NCBI GenBank assembly: GCA_016208015.1
Contig: JACQYW010000008.1
Location: 124,001-188,000 of the forward strand
DNA from: Nitrosomonadales bacterium
GTDB taxonomy: Bacteria; Pseudomonadota; Gammaproteobacteria; Burkholderiales; Gallionellaceae
Direction: 5' to 3'
Length of the DNA: 64,000 bases
The notes under the pieces were generated by a model that did not search any database, was not told the DNA's origin, and saw only the letters and a program-made list of their open reading frames with translations. Position numbers and translations under genes: made by a program. Below, piece after piece: positions 1 to 8,000 of the stretch. Numbering within the stretch: the stretch's first letter is position 1; the number at the start of each line of letters is the position of its first letter.

Positions 1-235
1 TATCATGGTTGCACCACTGTGCGAGCGAAGAACCCTCTTCGGGCTCGCGGCAGATCTCTTCGAGGAGTTCCGCTGTGCATAATCCTTTCTCATGACAGAC
101 ATCGACAAGCGGGATCATGGGTCGGTTGCAATAATCGATGCGATTACAGATAAGAATCCACGTTGCACGGGGAAAGGCAACGACGATGCGACCGACTTCT
201 TCGAGTGGTGAAATCCTGATCGCGGCCTCAGACAT
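1..235 (-). CDS. ScdA/Ric N-terminal-domain-like protein (partial, 3' end off window)
   Basis: The reading frame starts at ATG 235 behind AGGAGAG and runs open to the left edge, giving 78 visible residues. Residues about 10-57 follow the pattern of the ScdA_N (DUF542) domain that opens Ric/YtfE/ScdA di-iron iron-sulfur-repair proteins: VGRIVVAFPRATWIL, then IDYC at the place of the family's IDYCC, then a helix ending TAELLEEI. The family normally has two adjacent cysteines followed by glycines; here DYC is followed by NRP, so the motif is degenerate. Whether a hemerythrin-like di-iron domain follows cannot be seen. Family assignment is by motif only and function is uncertain. Confidence 0.55.
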   Translation of the reverse strand, partial: MSEAAIRISPLEEVGRIVVAFPRATWILICNRIDYCNRPMIPLVDVCHEKGLCTAELLEEICREPEEGSSLAQWCNHD

Positions 236-343
236 ATCTCTCCTTGTGCCCGGAATGACCAGTGCAGGAATGTCGGGGGGCAATTCGGTCACAGTGATCT
301 TTCGCGTGCACCCTGAATGACATCATTTTTAGGATCACCTTTG

Positions 344-2125
344 TCAGCGGATGCACTTTGCGTCTGCTGTACGATTGGCGTCGCAGGCGAATCGCACGAA
401 ATCCTCTTCCGTGAGTGGGCGGGCATAAAAATATCCCTGCATTTCGTCGCAGCCCAGCGTTTTCAGATAATCCATCTGTTCCTGCCTTTCGATGCCCTCG
501 GCAATGACACTCAACTTGAACTGATGACCGAGAGCGATGATTGAGCGCACGATGGCCTCATCGTTCGGGTCGGTCTGAATGTCACTCACGAACGATTTAT
601 CGATCTTGAGCTTGTGGATGGGCATCTTTTTCAGGTAACTCAGACTGGAGTAACCGGTGCCGAAATCGTCGATCGACAGTCGCACACCGAGATCCCGCAT
701 CTTGTCCAGGAAATTCAACGCAACTTGGGCATCGTTCAGCATGATGCTCTCGGTGACCTCCAGCTCCAGCTCGTTCGGGGGGACGTCGTACTTTTCCAGC
801 ACTGTAGCAACTTGTTGCGCGAAATCCGGTTGCAAAAGCTGGCGCAGGGAGAGGTTTATCGCGATAGGAAGGGGGAGCATTCCCTGCCGGCGCCAGGCCG
901 CGATCTTTTTGCATGTTGTATGCAGCACCCAATCACCGATGGCGATGATCAGCCCGGTTTCTTCAGCGACGGGTATGAATTCGGCGGGTGAGATCGCCCC
1001 TTTTTCCGGATGGTTCCAGCGGATCAGCACTTCTGCGCCACAAAGTCTTCCGCTGGCAATATCCATCTGCGGCTGAAAACACAGGTGGAACTCATTGCGC
1101 TCCAGCGCAAGTCGCAAGTCCTTCTCCATGGAGAACAACTGGTTGATGCGCGAATCCATCTCGGTCGTGAAAAAGCGGAAACTGTTGCGACCATCTTCCT
1201 TGGCACGGTACATCGCCACGTCGGCATGTTTGATCAGGGTGCCGATATCCAGACCGTTATCCGGGTAGATGCTGATGCCGATACTGGCATGGATGGGGAT
1301 GCGCATGCCATCGATCTCATAGGGTTGGTGCAACATATCAAGCAGACTTTGCGCAACATGTGCGGCACCATCGGTATCCGTTTCGCGCAGCAAGATCACG
1401 AACTCGTCGCCGCCGATGCGCGACACGGTGTCTCCTTCGCGCACGTTCTCCTGCAGGCGCGTGGCCACCGCCTGCAACAATTGGTCGCCCACGGCATGCC
1501 CCATGGAGTCATTCACGTATTTGAACCGATCCAGATCGATGAACATCAGGGCGAACCTCTGCTTGTCGCGATGAGCTGCAGCAACATGTTGCTTGATCCG
1601 ATCATGCAGCAGGGTACGGTTCGGCAGGCCGGTCAACACGTCGTAGTAGGCAAGATGTTCGATGTTCTGTTCGGCCTCTTTGCGCGCGCTGATGTCGGTG
1701 GCGAAGGAGATGAAATGCGTGATCAGATCATCCTCCCCTTTGAGGGCGATGATCTTCATCCACTTCGGGTATAAATGTCCACTCTTGTGCTTATCCCATA
1801 TCTCGCCGGACCACGAGCCTGTGGCAATGAGCGACTCCCACATGTCCTGGTAGAAACCGGCATCGTGTATTCCGGAGGCGAGCAGTTTCGGATTCTTGCC
1901 GTATATCTCATCCAGCGTATATCCGCTTACCTGGGTGAACGCCGAGTTGATTGACAGTATCCGGGCTTCGGCATCGGTGATCATGATGGCTTCATTGCTA
2001 TTCGCGAATATCACGCTTGCGAGATGCAGCTCATTCCTCATGACCCGCCGCGCCGGCATGTCGGACACGCCGTCCAGCATGGATAGCACGAGCTCTTCAC
2101 CGGATATGATTTGAAATGGGCACAT
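344..2125 (-). CDS. PAS-GGDEF-EAL cyclic-di-GMP signalling protein
   Basis: A 593-residue cytoplasmic protein with no membrane segment. A PAS domain (about residues 30-150, ending with the DISARK-type linker) is followed by a GGDEF domain (about 155-325) with an intact IGGDEF signature, and by an EAL domain (about 335-580). The EAL signature reads EVL, and the later catalytic motifs DDFGTGYSSL, KIDKSFV and EGIE are present. Both domains therefore look competent for c-di-GMP synthesis and hydrolysis; which dominates cannot be told from sequence. It lies downstream of two PilZ genes on the same strand, so a c-di-GMP synthesis/response group is likely. Internal Met codons at residues 16, 23 or 29 are alternative starts. 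Confidence 0.92.
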   Translation of the reverse strand: MCPFQIISGEELVLSMLDGVSDMPARRVMRNELHLASVIFANSNEAIMITDAEARILSINSAFTQVSGYTLDEIYGKNPKLLASGIHDAGFYQDMWESLIATGSWSGEIWDKHKSGHLYPKWMKIIALKGEDDLITHFISFATDISARKEAEQNIEHLAYYDVLTGLPNRTLLHDRIKQHVAAAHRDKQRFALMFIDLDRFKYVNDSMGHAVGDQLLQAVATRLQENVREGDTVSRIGGDEFVILLRETDTDGAAHVAQSLLDMLHQPYEIDGMRIPIHASIGISIYPDNGLDIGTLIKHADVAMYRAKEDGRNSFRFFTTEMDSRINQLFSMEKDLRLALERNEFHLCFQPQMDIASGRLCGAEVLIRWNHPEKGAISPAEFIPVAEETGLIIAIGDWVLHTTCKKIAAWRRQGMLPLPIAINLSLRQLLQPDFAQQVATVLEKYDVPPNELELEVTESIMLNDAQVALNFLDKMRDLGVRLSIDDFGTGYSSLSYLKKMPIHKLKIDKSFVSDIQTDPNDEAIVRSIIALGHQFKLSVIAEGIERQEQMDYLKTLGCDEMQGYFYARPLTEEDFVRFACDANRTADAKCIR

Positions 2126-2128
2126 GGC

Positions 2129-2341
2129 TCAGTATTGTTCCTTCTCATTGCACTTTTCAGAGTAGCTCCGTGAAAGTCGGAGATACCTTTGGCAGGTGCC
2201 TTCTTGGGCGCCCCTTGCGATGACTGCGGGACGCACACCATTGTTCGACGCGTCCCTTTCCGCTTCACGGACGCTGACCTCGAGGCAATCGCCGGACGAT
2301 TGGATGGTGACGATGGAAAAAACCATTGGCTCGCGCTTCAT
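2129..2341 (-). CDS. doubtful small ORF between the YcgR-like and GGDEF-EAL genes
   Basis: A 70-residue reading frame fills the gap between two c-di-GMP genes. Its stop lies three bases before the ATG of the GGDEF-EAL gene and its start ten bases after the YcgR-like stop, an arrangement compatible with translational coupling. I recognise no domain. It has no convincing Shine-Dalgarno, no membrane segment and a mixed charged composition. It may be a real coupled small protein or chance; the spacing is the only positive argument. Confidence 0.25.
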   Translation of the reverse strand: MKREPMVFSIVTIQSSGDCLEVSVREAERDASNNGVRPAVIARGAQEGTCQRYLRLSRSYSEKCNEKEQY

Positions 2342-2350
2342 GGATGACGG

Positions 2351-3028
2351 TTAGCCTGGTGTTTTCAGTGCAAGCGTGTTGGTGAAATAGTGCAGCACCA
2401 TGCCGTCGTGCAGCGACACATGTTCAAATCCGATGCCGATGCGATACCCGCTTCCATTCGCTTCCTGATTGATGTTGCGAATGATCGCTTCGAGTTCCAG
2501 CTTCACCTCATTGCTATCCATATCAAGCGTGAACCCGACCTTGAGGTGATCGCCGACGGCCCCCAGTTCGGCGGGGGAGTTGAGCATGGTGCCGGACACG
2601 CTGAGATCCAGCATGGCGGTTACTGTCGAAGTACCATCTGGCAAAGTCACATTTGCCGGCATAGAGACGTTCACACGCAGTGAATGACGCACTATCTGGC
2701 ATTCGACGGCACGAGGCCATGAAAAATGCACATAGGGAAAGGGATTGGTATGGGCCCGGATAACCTGCGAGCTGAATGCGTAAGCATGGATACCGTTGAA
2801 TCCGCGCATGATGAAGGGCTTGCCCGGCTGCAGCCACATCCCGGTCCCCTCGTGAAATGGCAGGGTGAGCAGCAAGCTCTTGTCCTTGATATGGCCTATG
2901 AACCTCACCTCGTGGCGTGTATGCGAGCCTTCTGTCAACGCCTGCAACTGTACGACAGCGCCGGGGAAAAGTTTGATCGCATCGAATCCCATCTCGACGG
3001 ACGGAGCATTGGCAAGCATGTTCGTCAT
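2351..3028 (-). CDS. YcgR-type PilZ c-di-GMP effector (flagellar brake family)
   Basis: A 225-residue protein with the two-domain YcgR layout: an N-terminal beta-rich YcgR/PilZN domain (about 15-110) and a C-terminal PilZ domain (about 112-220). The c-di-GMP-binding signatures are visible: RHSLR (RxxxR) at the domain junction and DLSVSG (D/NxSxxG). Known members bind c-di-GMP and slow the flagellar motor; motility is not shown by any gene here. The start at 3028 has a good site, AGGAAG eight bases upstream. It begins 12 bases after the stop of another PilZ gene, so the two are probably co-transcribed. Confidence 0.85.
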   Translation of the reverse strand: MTNMLANAPSVEMGFDAIKLFPGAVVQLQALTEGSHTRHEVRFIGHIKDKSLLLTLPFHEGTGMWLQPGKPFIMRGFNGIHAYAFSSQVIRAHTNPFPYVHFSWPRAVECQIVRHSLRVNVSMPANVTLPDGTSTVTAMLDLSVSGTMLNSPAELGAVGDHLKVGFTLDMDSNEVKLELEAIIRNINQEANGSGYRIGIGFEHVSLHDGMVLHYFTNTLALKTPG

Positions 3029-3040
3029 CGTCGTTCTTCC

Positions 3041-3418
3041 TCAATTGACCATCAACTGCGATTCGGCGGATAGCAGTTCGGAAAGCATCAGGCAGGCATC
3101 GTTGCGGTAATCGGTGAAAGCCACCCGCAGCCGGGTGCGGCTCACACCCGATGTCGGCGTCACATGCACGACCTTGCCGCAGACCTCGATGTGTCTGGCG
3201 CGCTTGCCGGGCTGCGGCGTGAAGGGAAACAGGAAGATGAGGATCTCTTCCGCCTCGTCCCAGTCGTCGTGATCGCAAAGGATGTTGGCACCTCCCAGCG
3301 ACAGATCCAGCGTGTGTCCGTGATGGATCTCCCGGATGTGCCATTGCCCGAGCAGGGTCGCCGCTTTCCAGCGCACGGGGAACCTGGGATGTTCGCGGCG
3401 TTCTGGTCCGGCGATCAT
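3041..3418 (-). CDS. single-domain PilZ protein
   Basis: About 125 residues from ATG 3418. The PilZ fold is indicated by RREHPRF near the N-terminus (RxxxR) and DLSLGG (DxSxxG) about 30 residues later, both contacting c-di-GMP in characterised members. The frame stays open upstream to 3601, but that extension is cysteine- and arginine-rich, unlike PilZ N-termini, so the internal ATG with GGGAC upstream is preferred. It is first in the probable c-di-GMP transcription unit that continues into the YcgR-like and GGDEF-EAL genes. No partner protein is identifiable. Confidence 0.8.
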   Translation of the reverse strand: MIAGPERREHPRFPVRWKAATLLGQWHIREIHHGHTLDLSLGGANILCDHDDWDEAEEILIFLFPFTPQPGKRARHIEVCGKVVHVTPTSGVSRTRLRVAFTDYRNDACLMLSELLSAESQLMVN

Positions 3419-3539
3419 GGTAAGTCCCGATGGCGGGTGCAACTTGCCGGCGAGGTTCCGCAGCATGCGGCAACACCAAGCGTTGCGCTGCAAACTGCGC
3501 GCAATGCATACGGGAAGAACAGATGGGATAAAGCTTGTG

Positions 3540-3593
3540 CGTACACAAAACCCCCTGACGGGAAACATGGCAACGGGGGTTGGGTTGCGTACG
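3540..3593. other. inverted repeat in the divergent promoter region
   Basis: An outer CGTAC/GTACG pair encloses an AACCCCC/GGGGGTT stem with an 18-base loop, between the PilZ gene (minus) and the PAS histidine kinase gene (plus). It could be a 5' leader structure of the PilZ transcript or an operator. It has no T-run, so it is not a simple terminator. It does not match the c-di-GMP-I riboswitch core that I know. Confidence 0.35.
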
Positions 3594-3718
3594 GACGGCA
3601 AAATAGCAAAGACTGATGCGAGAAGTCAAGCACCTCGAATTCGCTAACCGAATTAATGCTGCTGCTGCATAATTCAGCGCGTCAGCTATTTTCTACGAGG
3701 AGCACTGCTGAATTGAAT

Positions 3719-6700
3719 ATGATTGCCAGTCTGCCAGCTTCTCCCTCTCGCAAGGAATTCATTAGACGCTTTGCCCTTGTTTTTCTCCTGCTTGTTGCTG
3801 TCATCAGCGGGCTGGGCTATGTGTTTCTGAAGACCGATTCGAGTATCTACCTCAACAAATTCCAGGTGCATGAAGAGAAGGAGGTCGGGATCGCCCAGAG
3901 CCTGCTGGAGCGCGAATTGGAGTACATCGTTTCCGATGTGCGCATTTTGGCGAAACTGCCATCGCTCAGAGAATATCCGCACGGCCGTGACCGAAAGGCT
4001 GGCCAACGCATTGCGCAGCATTTCCTGAATTTTGCACAGGAGAGGCGATTCTATGACCAGATCCGTTTTCTTGATGCCGGCGGAAAAGAGCGCATCAGGA
4101 TCAACTTCAGGAACGGACGGGCCGAGGCAGTGCCGGATAGCGCGCTGCAGGACAAGTCGGACCGCTACTATTTCAAGGAGACATGGGCGCTCCCCGAAGG
4201 CGATATTTATATTTCGCCACTGGACCTGAACATCGAGCACGGACTGATCGAAACACCCTGGCAACCGATGTTGCGTGTGGGGGCGCCGGTTTTCGATGAG
4301 GCCGGCGCGAGAATGGGGGTTGTGGTAGTCAACTACAAGGGCGATAAGCTGCTGCAGGATTTTCGACAATCGTTCAACGGCCACGGCATGTTGCTTAACG
4401 CCGAAGGCTATTGGCTGAGCAGTCCCGATCACCAGCACGAATGGAATTTCATGCTTGGAGCGCCGGATTCATTCGCGAGCCGGTATCCTGAAGAATGGAA
4501 CCGGATTCTGAAAGAGGGGCACGGGCACTTCACGAACGGGAAAGGCATGTTCACCTTTTCCACGGTCTATAGACCGGCCCCTCCACGACACCCCTCCGTT
4601 GCCTCAAATCAGTTCTCGAGCGATCCGGAACGCCCCGCCGTGTTCTGGAAGATCGTTTCGCTGGTACCTGCTGCCGAATTGTCGGCAAACCGCCCCCCCT
4701 CCCGCTGGTTCTGGAATGCCTATTTTGTCAGTCTCATTCTGTCCGGGATGCTGTCCGCCTATCTGGCATGGAGCCGGGTCAAGCGGCTAAGACTTCATGA
4801 ACGGATAACCGAAAGCGAGCGGCTCCGGAGGGAGATCACCGACACGATCGGGGAAGGTTTGCTGGTGCTGGATAGAACGGGGCGCATTAGCTTTGCCAAC
4901 CCCGAGGCAGAACGCTTGTTGGGGTGGTCAGTCCAGGAGCTCGTCGGCCAGCCCGTCCATGACCGGTTCAGCAGCTGCAGAACGGACGATGGTGCAGCAG
5001 ACACGCATATCTGCAAGTGCTTATCCCCGCTTGCCAGCGGCGAGAAGTGCAGCTGTGAGGAGACAGACTTCCAGCGCAAGGACGGCGCCACCATTACTGT
5101 GCGCGCCCAATCCTCACCCATCTTCAGGAACGGGGAGGCTGTTGGGGTGGTTGTGGTTTTCGACGATATCTCCGAGCGCAAAAGGCACCAGCTTGAGTAT
5201 CAGAGTGTTCTTCAAACCACCACGGAAGGCTTTTGGCGCGCGGATATGCGCGGGAGGATACTGGAGGTCAATGACAGCTATTGCCGGATGATCGGCTATT
5301 CCCGTGAGGAGTTGCTGACGATGAGCATTCCGGATATCGAGGCCAGCGAGGCGCCTGAAGATGTCGCTGCCCATATGCGAATGATCGTCGAGCAGGGTTC
5401 CGATCTGTTCGAGACCCGTCATCGTTGCAAGAATGGGGATATTCTGGACATCGAGATCAGCACGACTTACTCCGCATCGAACGGTGGATATTTCATGGTG
5501 TTCGCGCGCGACATCACTGAACGGAAGCGGTTCGAGGATAAGCAGAGGAAATCAAGAGCCGAATTGCGCGATCTGTATGAAATGGCGCCTTGTGGCTATC
5601 ACTCGCTGGATCGTGAGGGCAGGATCGTCCGGATCAACCAGACAGAGGCGGACTGGCTGGGATATTCACCCGACGAGCTGATCGGCCGGAAGATCACGGA
5701 GTTCCATGCGCCGTCCAGCACGGCGATGTTCGCAGCGAACTTTGCCAAGTTCATGCAGGATGGGCATGTCGACAACGTCGAAGTCGATCTGCTTCGGAAA
5801 GATGGAAAACCATTCACGGTCCTGCTGTCGGCGACTGCGGTGTATGACGATCATGGGAACTACATCATGAACCGTGCCGCCATGATCGACATCACCGAGC
5901 GCAAGCGGGTGGAGATCGAGCTGCGCGACAGCGAGGAGAAATTCCGCAAACTGTTCGAGAACGCGCCCATCGGCATCGCCACCGGCAAGGCGGATATGCA
6001 GGTCGTATCGGCCAACGAGGCATTCTGCAGGATGTTCGGGTATACCCTGGACGAGTTGCAGCATAAAACCATCTACGACCTGACCCATCCCGATCACCTC
6101 GAAGAGACCGGCAAACTGATCAATCGGGCGGTCGGGGGCGAGATACAGCACTATTTCATCGAAAAGAAATATGTGCGCAAGGACGGCAGCATCTTCTGGG
6201 GCAGGGCCATCGCCACCGAATTGGCAAAGCAGGGCACGCAGACCCGTTATTTCATGGGGATGATAGAAGACATTTCCGAGCGCAAACAGGCCGAGGAGTT
6301 GCAACGCAAGAACGACGCCACCTTGCGGGCGCTGCTGGATAACGTCCCCTACCTGATCTGGCTGAAAGACGCAGACAGCCGCTTTATCGCCGCCAACGGG
6401 GCGTTCCTCAAGACCACCGGCCTTGCCAGCATGGATGAGGTGCGGGGCAAGACTGATTTCGATCTCTGGCCGCGGGAGTTGGCGGCGAAGTACCGCGCGG
6501 ATGATATCGAAGTCATGAACAGCCGCGAGCAGAAACTGACCGTGGAGCGTTCGCTGGACAAGGGCGAATTGCGCTGGGTCGAGACTTTCAAGACTCCCAT
6601 CCAGGATTCCAGAGGCAAGCTGATCGGCACCACCGGTTTCGCGCATGACATCACCGACCGCATCGATCAGGAGGAACGCCGCCTGGTCGAAGTCCGGGAA

Positions 6701-7288
6701 CAGCGTGATGTGCTGGTGCGCGAGGTGCATCACCGTATCAAGAACAATCTGCAGGGTGTGGTGGGTTTGCTCCGCCAACATGCGATCGACCATCCGGAGA
6801 TGGCCGACGTGGTCGAAGTGACCATCGGTAGAATCTATTCGATCGCCATTATCCACGGTCTGCAAGCACAGGCATTGTCGGAGGAAGTCGATCTTTGCAG
6901 TTTGGTAACGAGCATCGTCGACGCATCGGATGGCGGGGTCGAGTATCAGAACAATCTGGGTTGCCCGGTATTGTTGAATCGGGATGAGGCGGTTCCGATC
7001 GCGCTGTCGCTGAACGAATTGCTCACCAATGCCTGCAAGCATCGTACAGGGAAAAGCCTGGCGGCCGTCAGGCTTGAGTCCAGCGGGGATGAGACCATCA
7101 TCACCATTTCCAACCAATTTGATGCGGGTCGCGATGTGGGTACAGGTGGCGGGCAAGGCATGAATCTGGTCAAATCACTGCTTCCCAAGAAATCAGCTGA
7201 TCTGATGGTGGTGCGTACTGGCAATATTTATTCGGTAGAGCTCAAGCTTTCTCCGCCGGTGACGATAGTTAAACCGAAAGAAGTTTGA
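3719..7288 (+). CDS. membrane sensor histidine kinase with five PAS domains, HisKA_2 family
   Basis: About 1190 residues. Transmembrane segments at about 18-37 and 330-351 bracket a periplasmic Cache-like domain. Five PAS domains follow (about 371-490, 491-613, 617-735, 738-855, 866-990), four of them closed by D-I-[ST]-E-R-K type linkers. The kinase core is of the HisKA_2 type, REVHHRIKNNLQG with the phosphoacceptor His near residue 1003, and a HATPase_c domain has the N-box NELLTNACKH. The first PAS carries a cysteine-rich insert. A TTG at 3713 lies ten bases after GAGGAG and is an equally good start. The response-regulator gene starts 18 bases downstream, so they form a two-component pair. 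The signal is unknown. Confidence 0.92.
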   Translation: MIASLPASPSRKEFIRRFALVFLLLVAVISGLGYVFLKTDSSIYLNKFQVHEEKEVGIAQSLLERELEYIVSDVRILAKLPSLREYPHGRDRKAGQRIAQHFLNFAQERRFYDQIRFLDAGGKERIRINFRNGRAEAVPDSALQDKSDRYYFKETWALPEGDIYISPLDLNIEHGLIETPWQPMLRVGAPVFDEAGARMGVVVVNYKGDKLLQDFRQSFNGHGMLLNAEGYWLSSPDHQHEWNFMLGAPDSFASRYPEEWNRILKEGHGHFTNGKGMFTFSTVYRPAPPRHPSVASNQFSSDPERPAVFWKIVSLVPAAELSANRPPSRWFWNAYFVSLILSGMLSAYLAWSRVKRLRLHERITESERLRREITDTIGEGLLVLDRTGRISFANPEAERLLGWSVQELVGQPVHDRFSSCRTDDGAADTHICKCLSPLASGEKCSCEETDFQRKDGATITVRAQSSPIFRNGEAVGVVVVFDDISERKRHQLEYQSVLQTTTEGFWRADMRGRILEVNDSYCRMIGYSREELLTMSIPDIEASEAPEDVAAHMRMIVEQGSDLFETRHRCKNGDILDIEISTTYSASNGGYFMVFARDITERKRFEDKQRKSRAELRDLYEMAPCGYHSLDREGRIVRINQTEADWLGYSPDELIGRKITEFHAPSSTAMFAANFAKFMQDGHVDNVEVDLLRKDGKPFTVLLSATAVYDDHGNYIMNRAAMIDITERKRVEIELRDSEEKFRKLFENAPIGIATGKADMQVVSANEAFCRMFGYTLDELQHKTIYDLTHPDHLEETGKLINRAVGGEIQHYFIEKKYVRKDGSIFWGRAIATELAKQGTQTRYFMGMIEDISERKQAEELQRKNDATLRALLDNVPYLIWLKDADSRFIAANGAFLKTTGLASMDEVRGKTDFDLWPRELAAKYRADDIEVMNSREQKLTVERSLDKGELRWVETFKTPIQDSRGKLIGTTGFAHDITDRIDQEERRLVEVREQRDVLVREVHHRIKNNLQGVVGLLRQHAIDHPEMADVVEVTIGRIYSIAIIHGLQAQALSEEVDLCSLVTSIVDASDGGVEYQNNLGCPVLLNRDEAVPIALSLNELLTNACKHRTGKSLAAVRLESSGDETIITISNQFDAGRDVGTGGGQGMNLVKSLLPKKSADLMVVRTGNIYSVELKLSPPVTIVKPKEV

Positions 7289-7306
7289 CCAGTGGAAAGA
7301 TCGCCT

Positions 7307-7906
7307 ATGGAAGCAACGATATTGTTGGTGGAAGACGACCGTCTGGTTTTGCATACGCTGGCAAGAGGATTGCGCGATGCGGGCTATGCGATACTGGAAG
7401 CGGACTCAGGCGAAGCGGCGATGCAGTTATGTGCCGATCATCGTCCCGAATTGGCACTGCTGGATATGCGATTGGGCGGCATGTCCGGCATCGACTTCGC
7501 GCGCTGGCTCAAGACCACGTTGGGCGTCCCCTTCCTGTTTCTCTCCGCTTACAACGATTCGGAGACCGTGGTATCCGCCGCCGAACTAGGGGCGTTGGGA
7601 TATCTGGTCAAGCCGCTCGATGTGCCGCAGGTATTGCCCGCCATCCGTACCGCACTGCAGCGCGCCGATGAGATAAAGAAGCTGCATCAGGCCGAACTCG
7701 ATCTGAGTACGGCATTGAAGACCAGCCGCGGCATCAGCATGGCCATTGGTCTGCTGATGCAGCGCTTCGGGACCGGAGCGGACGAGACCTTTGAAGCCTT
7801 GCGCGCCTACTGTCGCGGCAACCGTAAACGAATGGTCGATGTAGCAGAGCAGATCGTCAAAAACCGGGAAGCTGTCGACTTGTCATCTCATCTGGGAAAA
7901 CGATGA
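7307..7906 (+). CDS. ANTAR-type response regulator (transcription antiterminator)
   Basis: A 199-residue protein. The N-terminal receiver has the acidic EDD pocket, phosphoacceptor Asp in LLDMRL, Ser in LSAYND and Lys in VKPLD. The C-terminus (about 130-190) is an ANTAR RNA-binding domain, recognisable from TSRGISMAIGLLMQR and the following AFEALR-like helix. ANTAR regulators dimerise on phosphorylation and bind paired hairpins in mRNA leaders to prevent termination (EutV, AmiR, NasR). HisKA_2 kinases are common partners, matching the upstream gene. ATG 7307 has GGAAAG seven bases upstream; a GTG at 7292 is an alternative. The stop overlaps an ATG that leads nowhere, just before the phosphatase gene. 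Confidence 0.9.
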   Translation: MEATILLVEDDRLVLHTLARGLRDAGYAILEADSGEAAMQLCADHRPELALLDMRLGGMSGIDFARWLKTTLGVPFLFLSAYNDSETVVSAAELGALGYLVKPLDVPQVLPAIRTALQRADEIKKLHQAELDLSTALKTSRGISMAIGLLMQRFGTGADETFEALRAYCRGNRKRMVDVAEQIVKNREAVDLSSHLGKR

Positions 7907-8000
7907 GTATTTATCCATCGTTTCATCCTTTGTTTCTATTTTCAGCGATATCAGCGAACAAGTCCGCTCGGAAAATGAGATCAGGCAGTTAGCCGGAGAA

